A DNA stretch of 64,000 bases from Cobetia amphilecti. GTDB taxonomy: Bacteria; Pseudomonadota; Gammaproteobacteria; Pseudomonadales; Halomonadaceae. The first letter of the stretch is position 1. Every line of letters begins with the position of its first letter. The translations under genes and the position numbers were made by a program. The stretch is taken from NCBI RefSeq assembly GCF_020217465.1, contig NZ_CP084115.1, forward strand, positions 620,001 through 684,000. The letters are read 5' to 3'. The notes below the pieces were generated by a model. The model saw only the letters and a program-made list of their open reading frames with translations. It was not told the DNA's origin and made no database searches. Below are positions 24,787 through 34,357 of this stretch, in pieces.

Positions 24787-24864
24787 AGGCGGCAAGGCCG
24801 AATCATCCTTCAGCGCCACACTAGTGGCGCGTTGCGGATCTAGCGAAAACAGGAGCGTTTGAGC

Positions 24865-27111
24865 ATGGCGAGCAATGAGCACGATTCAGCACCCTCTTCC
24901 CAGTCGAATGCCGACAGCGCGAAGTGCCCCTATCACGAGGGCCAGAATCGCTCGGCGGAGGGAGAGAACCCCTATACCCATCCCAACCGCAATGGGCCGC
25001 ACGACACCAAGCCCAATGCCGGTGATGGCCATGCCAAGGACGAGGCGCTGGAGACCTATCGCGCCGACGCCGAAGGGCATGACCTGCGCACCAACCAGGG
25101 GCTGCGCATCGCGGACAACCACAACTCGCTGAAGGCGGGGGAACGCGGTCCGACCCTGATGGAAGATTTTATCTTCCGCGAGAAGATGAACCACTTCGAC
25201 AATGAACGTATTCCTGAGCGTATCGTTCACGCGCGTGGCGCGGCCGCGCACGGGTATTTTCAGGCCTACGACAATGCCGCCAGGTATTCCAAGGCCGGCG
25301 TGTTCAGCGACCCGTCCAAGAAGACGCCGGTGTTCGTGCGTTTCTCGACCGTGCAGGGCTCGCGTGGCTCCAACGACACGGTACGTGACGTGCGTGGCTT
25401 CGCGACCAAGTTCTACACCGATGACGGCAACTGGGACCTGGTCGGCAATGACATCCCGGTGTTCTTCATCCAGGACGCGATGAAGTTTCCTGACTTCGTG
25501 CACGCCGTGAAGCCGGAGCCGCACAACGAGATTCCCCAGGGCCAGTCAGCCCACGATACCTTCTGGGACTTCGTGTCACTGATGCCGGAAACCACTCACA
25601 CCGTGCTGTGGACCATGTCGGACCGCGCCTTCCCGCGCCATTACCGCAACATGGAAGGCTTCGGTGTGCATACCTTCCGTCTGATCGACCGTGAAGGCGT
25701 GTCGCGCTTCGTCAAGTTCCACTGGAAGCCGGTGGCCGGTACCTGCTCGCTGATCTGGGATGAAGCCCAGAAGCTGTGGGGACGTGACCCGGACTTCAAC
25801 CGTCGCATGATGTGGGATGACATCAAGAGCGGCGCGCCGCTGGAGTGGGAACTGGGCATCCAGGTGGTCGAGGAGAAGGACGAGCACAGCTTCGACTTCG
25901 ATATCCTCGATCCGACCAAGCTGATCCCCGAATCGCTGGTACCGGTGGTGCCGATCGGCAAGATGGTGCTGGACCGCAATCCGGACAACTACTTCGCCGA
26001 GACCGAGCAGGTCGCCTTCAATCCGGCCAACATCGTGCCGGGGATCGACTTCTCCAATGATCCGCTGCTGCAGGGGCGTCTGTTCTCCTATCTGGATACC
26101 CAGATGCTGCGTCTTGGTGGGCCGAACTTCCACGAGATTCCCATCAACCAGCCGGTGTGCCCGTTCCACAACAACCAGCGCGATGCCCAGCATCGTCAGA
26201 CCATCAACACGGGGCAGGCGTCCTACGAGCCGAACTCCATCGATGGTGGCTGGCCGGCCGAGACACCGCCGTCCCAGGACGCCCATGGCGGTTTCGAGCC
26301 GTATCATGAGCGCATCGAGGCGCACAAGGTACGTGCGCGCAGCGCCTCCTTCGGGGATCACTATTCCCAGGCCACCCTGTTCTGGAACAGCCAGACTGAC
26401 GTGGAGAAGGAGCACATCATCGCGGCCTACACCTTCGAGCTTTCCAAGGTCGAGCGTCCGTGGATCCGTGAGCGGGTGATCACCGAGATCCTGCCCAACA
26501 TCGATCTGGAGCTGGCACGTCGCGTCGGTGAGAATCACGGCATCGAGACACCGACCAGCAAGCCCGCGCCGGACGGTGAACTGGGCACCAGCCAGGTCGA
26601 CAGCGACCCGGCGCTGAGCCTGATGGCGCGCCTGCCGGACTCCATCGCCACCCGCAAGGTCGCGATCCTGGCTGCCGATGGCGTCGCCATGGAAGATGTT
26701 CGCTCGATCAAGGAGCAGCTGGCCGCCGAGGGTGCCGAAGGGCTGTTGATCGCCCCGAGCATGGCGCCGATCAAGGCCGGAGACGGCACCATGCTGTCGC
26801 CGGATGCGATGCTCAATGGCCTGCCGTCCGTGACGGTGGATGCCGTCGTCGTCGCTGGCGGCGCGGGTAGCGTCGAGGCGCTGAGCGGCTCGGGCCTGGG
26901 ACTCTATTATGTCCAGGAAGCCTACAAGCACCTGAAGCCCATCGTGGCGATCTGCGAAGGCAAGGAGCTGCTGGCCGCCGCCCGCGTGCCGGTCGAGGAG
27001 GGCGTCATCCTGGTGGATGATGTGCTCGCCGCCAGCCTGCCGCTGCGTGATGCCCTGATGGCTCACCGTGTATGGTCGCGTGATGCGCGTGCCAACCAGA
27101 TGCCGGCATGA
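24865..27111 (+). CDS. katE: large-subunit catalase HPII
   Basis: A 748-residue clade 2 heme catalase that dismutates hydrogen peroxide in the cytoplasm. The catalytic pair is His122 in RIVHARG and Asn195 in [10 protein letters not shown], and the heme-ligand tyrosine is in RLFSYLDTQ around residue 409. After about residue 590 a DJ-1/PfpI-like domain follows ([15 protein letters not shown]), which is diagnostic of HPII. AGGAG ends 9 bases before the ATG at 24865; a TTG two codons upstream is too close to it. A strong terminator follows. HPII genes are usually under stationary-phase control. Confidence 0.96.
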   Translation: MASNEHDSAPSSQSNADSAKCPYHEGQNRSAEGENPYTHPNRNGPHDTKPNAGDGHAKDEALETYRADAEGHDLRTNQGLRIADNHNSLKAGERGPTLMEDFIFREKMNHFDNERIPERIVHARGAAAHGYFQAYDNAARYSKAGVFSDPSKKTPVFVRFSTVQGSRGSNDTVRDVRGFATKFYTDDGNWDLVGNDIPVFFIQDAMKFPDFVHAVKPEPHNEIPQGQSAHDTFWDFVSLMPETTHTVLWTMSDRAFPRHYRNMEGFGVHTFRLIDREGVSRFVKFHWKPVAGTCSLIWDEAQKLWGRDPDFNRRMMWDDIKSGAPLEWELGIQVVEEKDEHSFDFDILDPTKLIPESLVPVVPIGKMVLDRNPDNYFAETEQVAFNPANIVPGIDFSNDPLLQGRLFSYLDTQMLRLGGPNFHEIPINQPVCPFHNNQRDAQHRQTINTGQASYEPNSIDGGWPAETPPSQDAHGGFEPYHERIEAHKVRARSASFGDHYSQATLFWNSQTDVEKEHIIAAYTFELSKVERPWIRERVITEILPNIDLELARRVGENHGIETPTSKPAPDGELGTSQVDSDPALSLMARLPDSIATRKVAILAADGVAMEDVRSIKEQLAAEGAEGLLIAPSMAPIKAGDGTMLSPDAMLNGLPSVTVDAVVVAGGAGSVEALSGSGLGLYYVQEAYKHLKPIVAICEGKELLAAARVPVEEGVILVDDVLAASLPLRDALMAHRVWSRDARANQMPA

Positions 27112-27148
27112 GGCGCTGACGCCCCACAAGGTATGATGTGACCCATAT

Positions 27149-27182
27149 AGCCCCCTGACCTGCGAAGGTCAGGGGGCTTTTT
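27149..27182 (+). terminator. intrinsic terminator after katE
   Basis: AGCCCCCTGACC and GGTCAGGGGGCT pair around TGCGAA and are followed by TTTTC. Confidence 0.92.
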
Positions 27183-27561
27183 CATGGTCATGATGCGGTC
27201 ATTTCCGGACGTGAAGATGTGATGGCGGAGAAAGGTGAAAACAGGGTTGGTGACACCTCCGGGTTGAGAGCCGTCCTGCGGTTCTCGCCGCTGAGGGTGG
27301 CTGATAGGCTCAGTGATAGAGGCTGATTATCGAAGGCATGCTGGTAATTGATTATCGCTAGAAGCACCAGGTGCGTAAGGTAAGCAGGCATCAAGGGGCC
27401 ACAAGCCAGCACATGCCGGGCAGGCATTGGCCCCGACCCGATTCGACAATGGGCTGCAGGCCTTCACATCAAGCAGCGCATGAAAATGTGACATCAGCAG
27501 CATCTGGCCTTGCCAGTCGAGTTTGATAGCGCTTTTTTCTACCTGACAGGAGAACGTCTAC
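27183..27561. other. 379-base region upstream of katA
   Basis: No gene. It contains the direct repeat TGATTATCG at 27324-27332 and 27349-27357 (25 bases apart) and two ATAG tetramers 12 bases apart (27304, 27316). The spacing does not fit the 11-base period of an OxyR site well. AGGAG lies 9 bases before katA. Confidence 0.5.
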
Positions 27562-29088
27562 ATGTCCCAGACTCCACGCTATACCACAGGTAACGGCGCC
27601 CCGGTGCCTCACGATGACATCAGCCAGACAGCGGGCCCGAATGGTTCACTGACCTTCGACAACTGGCGTCTGTTCGAGAAGCTGGCGCACTTCAACCGTG
27701 AGCGCATTCCGGAGCGTGTCGTCCACGCCCGTGGCGTCGCCGCCTACGGCACCTTCACCCTGGCCCGTGACCTGTCTGACCTGACCATCGCCCGCTTCCT
27801 GCAGGGTGTCGGCAAGCAGACCCCGTTGCTGGCGCGTTTCTCCACCGTGGCCGGTGGCCAGGACAGCGGCGACAACACTCGCGACGTGCGCGGCTTCTCC
27901 TTGAAGTTCTACACCGAGGATGGCAACTGGGACATGGTCGGCAACAACACGCCGGTGTTCTTCATCCGCGAGCCGTCCAAGTTCCCTGACTTCATCCACA
28001 CCCAGAAGAAAGACCCGCGCACCAACATGGTCGACTGGCAGAACCGTTGGGAATTCTGGGCCAACCATCCGCAGGCGCTGCATCAGGTCACCATCCTGAT
28101 GTCCGACCGCGGTATTCCGAAGTCGCTGACCACCATGAACGGCTACAGTTCGCACACGCTGAGCCTGTGGAACGACAAGGGCGAGCGTGTCTGGGTCAAG
28201 TGGCACTTCAAGACCGACCAGGGCCACGAGACGCTGACCGACGATCAAGCGGCGCAGGTCGCACCGGACTTCCACCAGCACGACATGTTCACCCGCCTCG
28301 AGCGTGGCGAGCGTCCGAGCTGGACCGTCAACCTGCAGGTGATGACCGAAGCGCAGGCACGTGACTACCACATCAACCCGTTCGATCTGACCAAGGTGTG
28401 GCCGCACGGTGACTTCCCGCTGATGGAAGTCGGCAAGATGGAGCTCAACCGCAACCCGGAGAACTACTTCGCGGAAGTCGAACAGTCCGTCTTCTCGCCG
28501 TCCAACTTCGTGCCGGGTATCGGCGCCTCCCCGGACCGCGTGCTGCAGGCTCGTCTGTGGGCCTACGCCGATGCACACCGCTACCGTGTCGGTGCCAACG
28601 CCGAGCAGCTGCCGGTCAACCGTCCGGTCTGCCCGGTCAACCACTACCAGCGTGATGGCGTGATGGCGGGCATGTGCCCGGTCACCGGTCACGGTGGCGG
28701 CCCGCTGGGCGGCCAGGTCGGTCAGGGTGTACCGGGAGAAACGAAGGAAGGTGGCCAGTACTCACGCACTAACTTCTACCCCAACGAGCGTGCCGATCAG
28801 GGCGCCCCGGTGCCGGACGCTACCGTCGCCGAGCCGGCGATGCCGCTGGAGCAGAACGCCTGGATGGGCTATCACGACAACAGCGATGAGGATAACTACA
28901 GCCAGGCCGGCAACCTCTATCGTCTGTTCGATGAAGGCCAGAAGACGCGCATCACCGACGTCATCGCCGGCACCATGGTAGGCGTCAGCCACGTGGTCCA
29001 GGACAAGATGATCGCGCACTTCCGTCAGGCGGATGCCGATTATGGTGATCGTATCGCCACCAAGCTGGCCAAGCTCGATCCGCGCTGA
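27562..29088 (+). CDS. katA: small-subunit heme catalase
   Basis: A 508-residue monofunctional catalase of the small-subunit type. His55 (ERVVHARGVAAYG) and Asn128 (DMVGNNTPVFF) are the distal catalytic residues, and the proximal tyrosine is in ARLWAYADAHRYRVG. Between the barrel and the C-terminal helices there is a glycine- and cysteine-bearing segment (CPVNHYQRDGVMAGMCPVTG, then GGGPLGGQVGQG) that looks like an insertion in the loop. There is no signal peptide, so it is cytoplasmic. It lies downstream of katE, but katE's terminator and a 379-base gap make it a separate unit. Confidence 0.95.
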   Translation: MSQTPRYTTGNGAPVPHDDISQTAGPNGSLTFDNWRLFEKLAHFNRERIPERVVHARGVAAYGTFTLARDLSDLTIARFLQGVGKQTPLLARFSTVAGGQDSGDNTRDVRGFSLKFYTEDGNWDMVGNNTPVFFIREPSKFPDFIHTQKKDPRTNMVDWQNRWEFWANHPQALHQVTILMSDRGIPKSLTTMNGYSSHTLSLWNDKGERVWVKWHFKTDQGHETLTDDQAAQVAPDFHQHDMFTRLERGERPSWTVNLQVMTEAQARDYHINPFDLTKVWPHGDFPLMEVGKMELNRNPENYFAEVEQSVFSPSNFVPGIGASPDRVLQARLWAYADAHRYRVGANAEQLPVNRPVCPVNHYQRDGVMAGMCPVTGHGGGPLGGQVGQGVPGETKEGGQYSRTNFYPNERADQGAPVPDATVAEPAMPLEQNAWMGYHDNSDEDNYSQAGNLYRLFDEGQKTRITDVIAGTMVGVSHVVQDKMIAHFRQADADYGDRIATKLAKLDPR

Positions 29089-29148
29089 GTCAGTCATGTT
29101 GCACCCTTCGTCAGGTCAGTAGTGACCCTTTGAGCTGACGAAAACATC

Positions 29149-29180
29149 AAGGCCCCCGCCGGGTAACCGGCGGGGGCCTT
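29149..29180 (+). terminator. intrinsic terminator between katA and ptrB
   Basis: AAGGCCCCCGCCGG and CCGGCGGGGGCCTT are nearly perfect arms around GTAA. The symmetric A and T ends allow function in both directions between these convergent genes. Confidence 0.88.
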
Positions 29181-29251
29181 GTCGTATGCGGCTGTCAGGG
29201 TGCTATCCGACAGTCACAGCGCTGTGCGAAAGACACGCAAGCACAGGCACC

Positions 29252-31369
29252 TCAGTCGTCGCGCGTGGCCTCATTGCCGTCGGCTTTCTCGCACACGCCC
29301 AGCGCCCACAGCAGGAAGGCGTCCTGGCGCGCATTGTCACGCCACGCCTTGAAGCGACCCGAGGCACCGCCGTGGCCGGAGCTCATGTCGGTGCGCAGCA
29401 GGACCGGGTGCGGCGTGCAGTCCATCTGGCGCAGACGCGCATACAGCTTGGCCGGCTCCCAGTAGGGCACGCGGGTGTCATGCCAGCTGCCCTGCAGGAA
29501 CAGCGGCGGATAGGGCGCGGCACTCAGGTTGTCCAGCGGCGAATAGGCGCGGATGCGACGCCGCGCCTCGTTCTCGTGCGGGTTGCCCCACTCGGTGTAT
29601 TCCGCGGTGGTCAGCGGCAGCTCCGGATTTTCCATGGTGCGCAGCACATCGACGAAGGGCACATCGAGCACCGCGGCGCAGAAGGCCTCGGGACGCTTGT
29701 TGAGGCTGGCGCCGACCAGCAGACCACCGGCGCTGGCACCGTAGGCGGCGATGCGATCCGCGGCCCCGACGCCTTGCTCGACCAGCGCATCACGCGCGGC
29801 GAGGAAGTCGTTGAAGCTGTTTTCCTTGTGCTCCAGCTTGCCGGCCAGATACCAGGGCTCGCCACGGTCCCCGCCGCCACGCACGTGGGCGACCGCGAAG
29901 GCGACGCCGCGCGTCAGCAGTTCCAGGCGGGCGATCGAGAACCAGGGGTCCAGCGTCTCGCCGTAGGCGCCATAGCCATAGAGCAATACCGGCAGCGGGG
30001 CGTGGGGGTGGCTTGCGTCATCACACAGGTCGCGCCGCATGACCACCGAGACCGGCACCTGCTCACCATCGTCGGAGGTCGCCCACAGACGGCGGCTGAT
30101 CAGATGCTCGGGCGCGAGATCGCCATGCACGGTCTGACGCTTGAGCAGGCGGCGCTCCCCCGTGTCGAGGTCGAGCTCGATCCAGCTCGGCGGCGTGGTG
30201 AAGCTTTCCTCGCGGATGCGCAGGCGGCGAGCATCGAAATGCGGGCAGTCACCCAGCCCCTGGCTCAGCGGTTGCTCCGGCATCGCCAGGCGCTCGTCGC
30301 GGCAGATCGTCTGTGTCGGCGCCGTGCCCTCGAATTCGATCACGCGCAGCCAGGCCTGGGCCTGACGGTGGTCGCGTTCATCGACCATCAGCCCCCAGCT
30401 GAAGGCTTCGACACCTTCCAGCGTCACCTCATCGCGGGTGGCGATCAGCGGCTGCCAGTCGCCGGGCGCATGCTCGGAGGCGATATCGAGCTGGAAGTGC
30501 GGCGCTTGCCTGTTGTGCAGCACATAGAAGTGGCCGGGGCGGTGATCGACGCCGTACTCGACACCGGTCTCGCGGGCGCGCACCAGGCGCATCTCACCCA
30601 GCGGGGCATCGGCCTTGAGCAACCAGGTCTCGCTGGTGTCCTTGGAGGCGGTCTCCAGAATCAGCCAGGCGCGTGAGCGGGTCTTGCCCATGCCGACCCA
30701 GAATTCGCTGTCTTCCTCGCGATAGAGCAGCGTCTCGGCGCGGCTCGTGACATTCAGACACCAGATCTCGAAGGGGCGCTGAGTGCTGTCATAGCGCGTG
30801 AACAGCAGGTGCTGGCCGTCCTCGGCCCACACCAGGTCCGGCCCGATATCCTCCAGCAGACACTCGTCATCGTGGCCGGCGTTGCGTGAGTCGCCATTCG
30901 CCGCGTTCAGTGTTGCAAGACGCAGGCTGAACACCTCGTCGCCGCTGGTGTCCAGAGTCCATGCCAGTTGCTGCTCATCCGGGGAGATGGCCATATCGCC
31001 CAGCTCGACGAAATCGTGATGGCGCGACAGGCTCTGCAGGTCCAGCAGGCATTCGTGCTGGCGGGTATCGGCGGGGTCGGCGCCGATCGCATGGCGCCAC
31101 CAGACCGGATAGTCGGCGTCAGCGGCGGTCTCGCTCCAATAGACGTAGTGATCCAGTGCCTCGGCCAGGCTTGAGACGGCCAGTTCGCGGCGCGCAAGAT
31201 GGCCGTGATAGAGGGCGTCGCTCAGCGGCGCGAGCGGGGCGAACCAGCGATCACTCTCGGCGTTGGCCGCCGTGAGAAAGGTGGTGACCTCTGGCGTGTC
31301 GCGTTCTTCAAGCCAGTGCCATTCGGGGTCATCGGCACGATAATGGCGCTGGACGGGGCTATCGGGCAT
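29252..31369 (-). CDS. ptrB: oligopeptidase B (S9 family serine peptidase)
   Basis: A 705-residue prolyl-oligopeptidase-fold enzyme that cleaves short peptides after Lys or Arg in the cytoplasm. The N-terminal beta-propeller (about residues 70-420) is followed by an alpha/beta hydrolase domain. The triad is visible: Ser in AAYGASAGGLLVGASL, Asp in QGSWHDTRVPYWEPAK and His in SSGHGGASGRF. The start at 31369 is supported by AAGAGGTAG before the ATG and by alignment of RHYRADDPEWHWLEERD with the family N terminus; the longer open frame is not used. It is a single-gene unit. Confidence 0.94.
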   Translation of the reverse strand: MPDSPVQRHYRADDPEWHWLEERDTPEVTTFLTAANAESDRWFAPLAPLSDALYHGHLARRELAVSSLAEALDHYVYWSETAADADYPVWWRHAIGADPADTRQHECLLDLQSLSRHHDFVELGDMAISPDEQQLAWTLDTSGDEVFSLRLATLNAANGDSRNAGHDDECLLEDIGPDLVWAEDGQHLLFTRYDSTQRPFEIWCLNVTSRAETLLYREEDSEFWVGMGKTRSRAWLILETASKDTSETWLLKADAPLGEMRLVRARETGVEYGVDHRPGHFYVLHNRQAPHFQLDIASEHAPGDWQPLIATRDEVTLEGVEAFSWGLMVDERDHRQAQAWLRVIEFEGTAPTQTICRDERLAMPEQPLSQGLGDCPHFDARRLRIREESFTTPPSWIELDLDTGERRLLKRQTVHGDLAPEHLISRRLWATSDDGEQVPVSVVMRRDLCDDASHPHAPLPVLLYGYGAYGETLDPWFSIARLELLTRGVAFAVAHVRGGGDRGEPWYLAGKLEHKENSFNDFLAARDALVEQGVGAADRIAAYGASAGGLLVGASLNKRPEAFCAAVLDVPFVDVLRTMENPELPLTTAEYTEWGNPHENEARRRIRAYSPLDNLSAAPYPPLFLQGSWHDTRVPYWEPAKLYARLRQMDCTPHPVLLRTDMSSGHGGASGRFKAWRDNARQDAFLLWALGVCEKADGNEATRDD

Positions 31370-31636
31370 GGCTACCTCTTGAAAGTGGGGTGCTCGAGTG
31401 TGTCGGGCGGGCATGGAGTGTAACATTGAGCCTGTCCCACAGCGTGCGCAAGCCCTTGTCTCATGGGAGGCATCGCCGCCGTGAGAGATGAATGCGCAGC
31501 CTCTGGTGCCACGCAACGTGTGGCCCCGATGATGGGATGACTCGATGGCTGAACTGAGGTGCCGGCTGCTTCTGCACAGGACAGGCACCCCTCAGAATGT
31601 CAGTCTCGACAGGATGTTATGACAGGAGTGAAGGGC

Positions 31637-32149
31637 ATGATGATTTCCGATTCGCTGCCGCAGATGTGGCTGATCTATTTTGGCCTGGCGGCGGTAGTGC
31701 TGTTTACCGGCTATATGGCGGTGCGAATACTGCCGCGTTTCCTGCGCTGGATCCTGGTCGGCGGTATCGCCGGCATGATCGCCGTGCCGACCAGTTTTCA
31801 CGTCACGGCCAGCGTCGCGGAAGATGCCTACACCGGCCTTGCACCGGCCATCGTGGCCTTTGCCGTCAGCGTGGTGCAGAAGGATGGTGGTGGCATGGCC
31901 TCGGCCTTCGGCATGCTGGTACTGGGCATCGGGGCCGGCGTGGTGCTGGGCCTGGTGATCTGGTGGCTGGGTCGCGGACGTGAACAGCGTCGCCGCGCCG
32001 CCCAGCAGCGCCGCGAGCCTCATGGCCACGAGCAGGAGGATGAGGAAGTGCGCGAGGGCCACGCCGCTGGCGCCAGCTTGCGTAGCGAGAAACGTGGCAC
32101 GTCGGCGCGTACCCGCGCAGGCCGTGACCGTCAGGAACCGTCGCTCTGA
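31637..32149 (+). CDS. hypothetical membrane protein with basic C-terminal tail
   Basis: A 170-residue protein of unknown function. Three or four hydrophobic helices occupy roughly residues 8-120 (MWLIYFGLAAVVLFTGYMAV, FLRWILVGGIAGMIAVP, GLAPAIVAFAVSVV, AFGMLVLGIGAGVVLGLVIWWLG). The last 50 residues are hydrophilic and rich in Arg and Glu. I prefer the ATG at 31637, with AGGAG 8 bases upstream; an in-frame ATG at 31619 is the alternative. The downstream vWA gene is 60 bases away on the same strand, so co-transcription is likely. Confidence 0.65.
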   Translation: MMISDSLPQMWLIYFGLAAVVLFTGYMAVRILPRFLRWILVGGIAGMIAVPTSFHVTASVAEDAYTGLAPAIVAFAVSVVQKDGGGMASAFGMLVLGIGAGVVLGLVIWWLGRGREQRRRAAQQRREPHGHEQEDEEVREGHAAGASLRSEKRGTSARTRAGRDRQEPSL

Positions 32150-32209
32150 TCGAGCGTCGTTCGATCAGCGCCAGCCGTGCATTGTCCGAGCGTGGACTAA
32201 GGATCTGTC

Positions 32210-34357
32210 ATGCCCCGTGATGTAGCTGTCACTTCGTCTCTTGAGCCAGTCCGTTCACCTGGGCTTGCGTCCGGCTCTTCATCCGGCCCTCTAGCGAAGG
32301 GCGCGGGGGCGCGCTGGCTGGCGGCCCTGATGCTGGCGGGCATCAGCCTCGCGTCGCCCTCGGCCTTCGCCGAGCAGGCATCATCAGCGGAGAACCCCTC
32401 GGTCAGCGAGCCGGTGAGCGAGTCGGTGAGTGAGCCGGCAAATGAGTCGGCAAGCGAACAGGCTGAGCAGATGCCGTTCGTGGCCCGGGATGTCGCGAGT
32501 GACGCGAATGCTGCCAGTGGCTCGGCGCGCGACATTGTGCCTGACCTGCGCATGGCGATCGATGTCTCCGGCAGCATGAAGCACAACGACCCGACCAATC
32601 TGCGCGCCAGTGCGCTCGACCTGCTGGTCACCTTGCTGCCGGAGCGCTCGCGTGCGGGGCTGTGGGGCTTCGGTGAGCAGGTGCAGCCCCTGCTGGCGCT
32701 GGGCGCGGTCGATGCGGGCTGGAAACAGGCGGCCCGCGGGCTGGAAGGGCGGCTGGACGATTACGAGCAGTACACCGATCTCGAGGCGGGCCTGCGTGCC
32801 GCCGCCGAAGGCGCCGATGCGAGCATCGATGGCCAGGGGCCGCGTCAGGTCATCCTGCTCTCCGATGGCATGGTCGACCTGCGTGAGCCGAGCAGCGAGA
32901 AGACCGCCTCGGACAGCGCCTCGCGCCAGCGCATCACCGATGAGCTGACGCCACAGCTGGCGGCGCACAACGTCACGGTGCATACCGTCGCGCTGTCGCG
33001 CAATGCCGATATCGATCTGCTGCAGCAGGTTGCCGATGGCACCGGCGGGCTGGCGACGGTCGCCGAGACCCCGGAAGACCTGCTGCGTGCCTTCCTCGGG
33101 GCGCTCGACCGTATCGTGCCCGGCGAGCTGGTGCCGCTCGAGGACAAGCGCTTCACCATCGATGGCAGCGTCGAGGAATTCACGGCGCTGGTCTTCCATG
33201 GCCCCGATGACAGCGCGCCGGTATTGATCGCACCGGATGGTCAGCGCTATTCGCTGGCCGACAAGGCGTCGTTGCCCGAAGGCGTGCGCTGGGAACATCA
33301 GCCGCGCTATGACCTGATCACCGTGACCGACCCCGAGGCCGGGCAGTGGCGTATCGAAGGGCAGGTGGGCGTCGATAGCCGCATCACCGTGGTGTCAGAC
33401 CTGGCGCTGGTGTCGCGCCCGCTGCCGGCCACGCTGTATCGCGGCTTTGGCTATTCCCTTTCAGCCTCGCTGGTCGACGGTGCACGTGATGTCGCTGAGC
33501 AGGACTTTCTGGCGACGCTGGACGGCAATGCGCGTCTGGTGCCGGAAGACGAGGGTGGCATGTCAGCAGAAACGGCAGCCGTGACCAGCGCCCAGCAGCG
33601 CGGTCTTGAGCGTGACGGCGCGCAGTTCAGCGTCAACATGCCGCCGCCGCAGCAACCGGGTGGCGCTCGCCTGACGCTGACCATCGAGGGCCAGCGCGAT
33701 GGCGCGCCCTTTGCACGTCAGTTGAGCCAGCGCACCAGCGTGGTCGACCCACTGCTGGTCGAGCCGATCGGTGGCAATGCGCAGAATGCGACGCCGCCGA
33801 GCGCGCTGGAGGTCAGCGCGCGTCATCCGTTGCTCAACACCGCCAACACCCAGCTGGACGCGACGCTGCAGGGCGAGCCGTTGAGTGTGGCGGAAGCGGG
33901 CGAGAGTCGCTGGCGTATCGAACTGCCGCCGCTGGAGCGTGACGTCAGTGCCGATGTGCAGATCAGCGCGCGCATCGCGCTGGGCGGGAGTTCGCGGGTG
34001 ATCGATCTCGCGCCCTATACCCTCAATGAGAATGCGGCGCGGCGTGCCGCCAATCTGGATCGCTCGCCCATCGAGGGTGAGTCCTTTGGTGAGATTCAGG
34101 GCCTGGATCAGGCGGTAGAAGAGAAGGAAGACCTCAATGATCTGCTGATGAAGGGCCGTCTGCCCATCGACAAGGTGCCTGCGTTGATCAGTCAGTGGTT
34201 CGAAGGAGCTTCGGACTTTGCCCAGCGTGAGGCAGAATCACCGCAAAGCCGCATGATCGCTTACGCCGTGGCCGGTGTGATCGGCCTGCTGGTAGTGATC
34301 ATGCTGGTGCGTCGCATGACGCGCAAGCCGACTCAGCGGGAGGAACCCCATGTGTGA
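32210..34357 (+). CDS. membrane-anchored vWA-domain protein
   Basis: A 715-residue protein, possibly of the TIGR03503 group. A signal-like hydrophobic stretch at about 34-52 (ARWLAALMLAGISLASPSAFA) suggests export. Residues 65-84 are five tetrapeptide repeats of the V/A-S-E-P/S type. The vWA domain begins at about residue 112 with a full MIDAS: Asp118, Ser120 and Ser122 in MAIDVSGSM, Thr in QYTDLEAG, Asp in LLSDGMVDL. A long beta-rich region follows, and a C-terminal helix (AVAGVIGLLVVIMLV) with a basic tail anchors it in the membrane, leaving the bulk in the periplasm. It overlaps the amidotransferase gene by 8 bases. Its function is not known. Confidence 0.82.
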   Translation: MPRDVAVTSSLEPVRSPGLASGSSSGPLAKGAGARWLAALMLAGISLASPSAFAEQASSAENPSVSEPVSESVSEPANESASEQAEQMPFVARDVASDANAASGSARDIVPDLRMAIDVSGSMKHNDPTNLRASALDLLVTLLPERSRAGLWGFGEQVQPLLALGAVDAGWKQAARGLEGRLDDYEQYTDLEAGLRAAAEGADASIDGQGPRQVILLSDGMVDLREPSSEKTASDSASRQRITDELTPQLAAHNVTVHTVALSRNADIDLLQQVADGTGGLATVAETPEDLLRAFLGALDRIVPGELVPLEDKRFTIDGSVEEFTALVFHGPDDSAPVLIAPDGQRYSLADKASLPEGVRWEHQPRYDLITVTDPEAGQWRIEGQVGVDSRITVVSDLALVSRPLPATLYRGFGYSLSASLVDGARDVAEQDFLATLDGNARLVPEDEGGMSAETAAVTSAQQRGLERDGAQFSVNMPPPQQPGGARLTLTIEGQRDGAPFARQLSQRTSVVDPLLVEPIGGNAQNATPPSALEVSARHPLLNTANTQLDATLQGEPLSVAEAGESRWRIELPPLERDVSADVQISARIALGGSSRVIDLAPYTLNENAARRAANLDRSPIEGESFGEIQGLDQAVEEKEDLNDLLMKGRLPIDKVPALISQWFEGASDFAQREAESPQSRMIAYAVAGVIGLLVVIMLVRRMTRKPTQREEPHV
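32402..32461 (+). repeat. 12-bp in-frame repeat in the vWA gene
   Basis: Five units (GTCAGCGAGCCG, GTGAGCGAGTCG, GTGAGTGAGCCG, GCAAATGAGTCG, GCAAGCGAACAG) encode VSEP, VSES, VSEP, ANES and ASEQ in a low-complexity linker just after the signal sequence. Confidence 0.9.

Larger units (their letters stand above)
24491..24864. other. 374-base repeat-rich region before katE
   Basis: It holds a 13-bp tandem repeat (24524-24575), a 15-bp repeat (24712-24786) and the katE leader. A 46-codon frame from TTG 24703 is possible but unproven. No terminator with a T-run was found for the GlsB gene. Confidence 0.6.

Noticed and set aside
24577-24882. Minus-strand frame with Leu/Val-rich repeats
   Set aside because: It overlaps the katE start, and its hydrophobic repeats are only the reverse complement of the 15-bp DNA repeat. 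No ribosome site was noted.
27304-27332. OxyR box before katA
   Set aside because: ATAG tetramers are 12 bases apart and lack the alternating CTAT partners at 11-base intervals.
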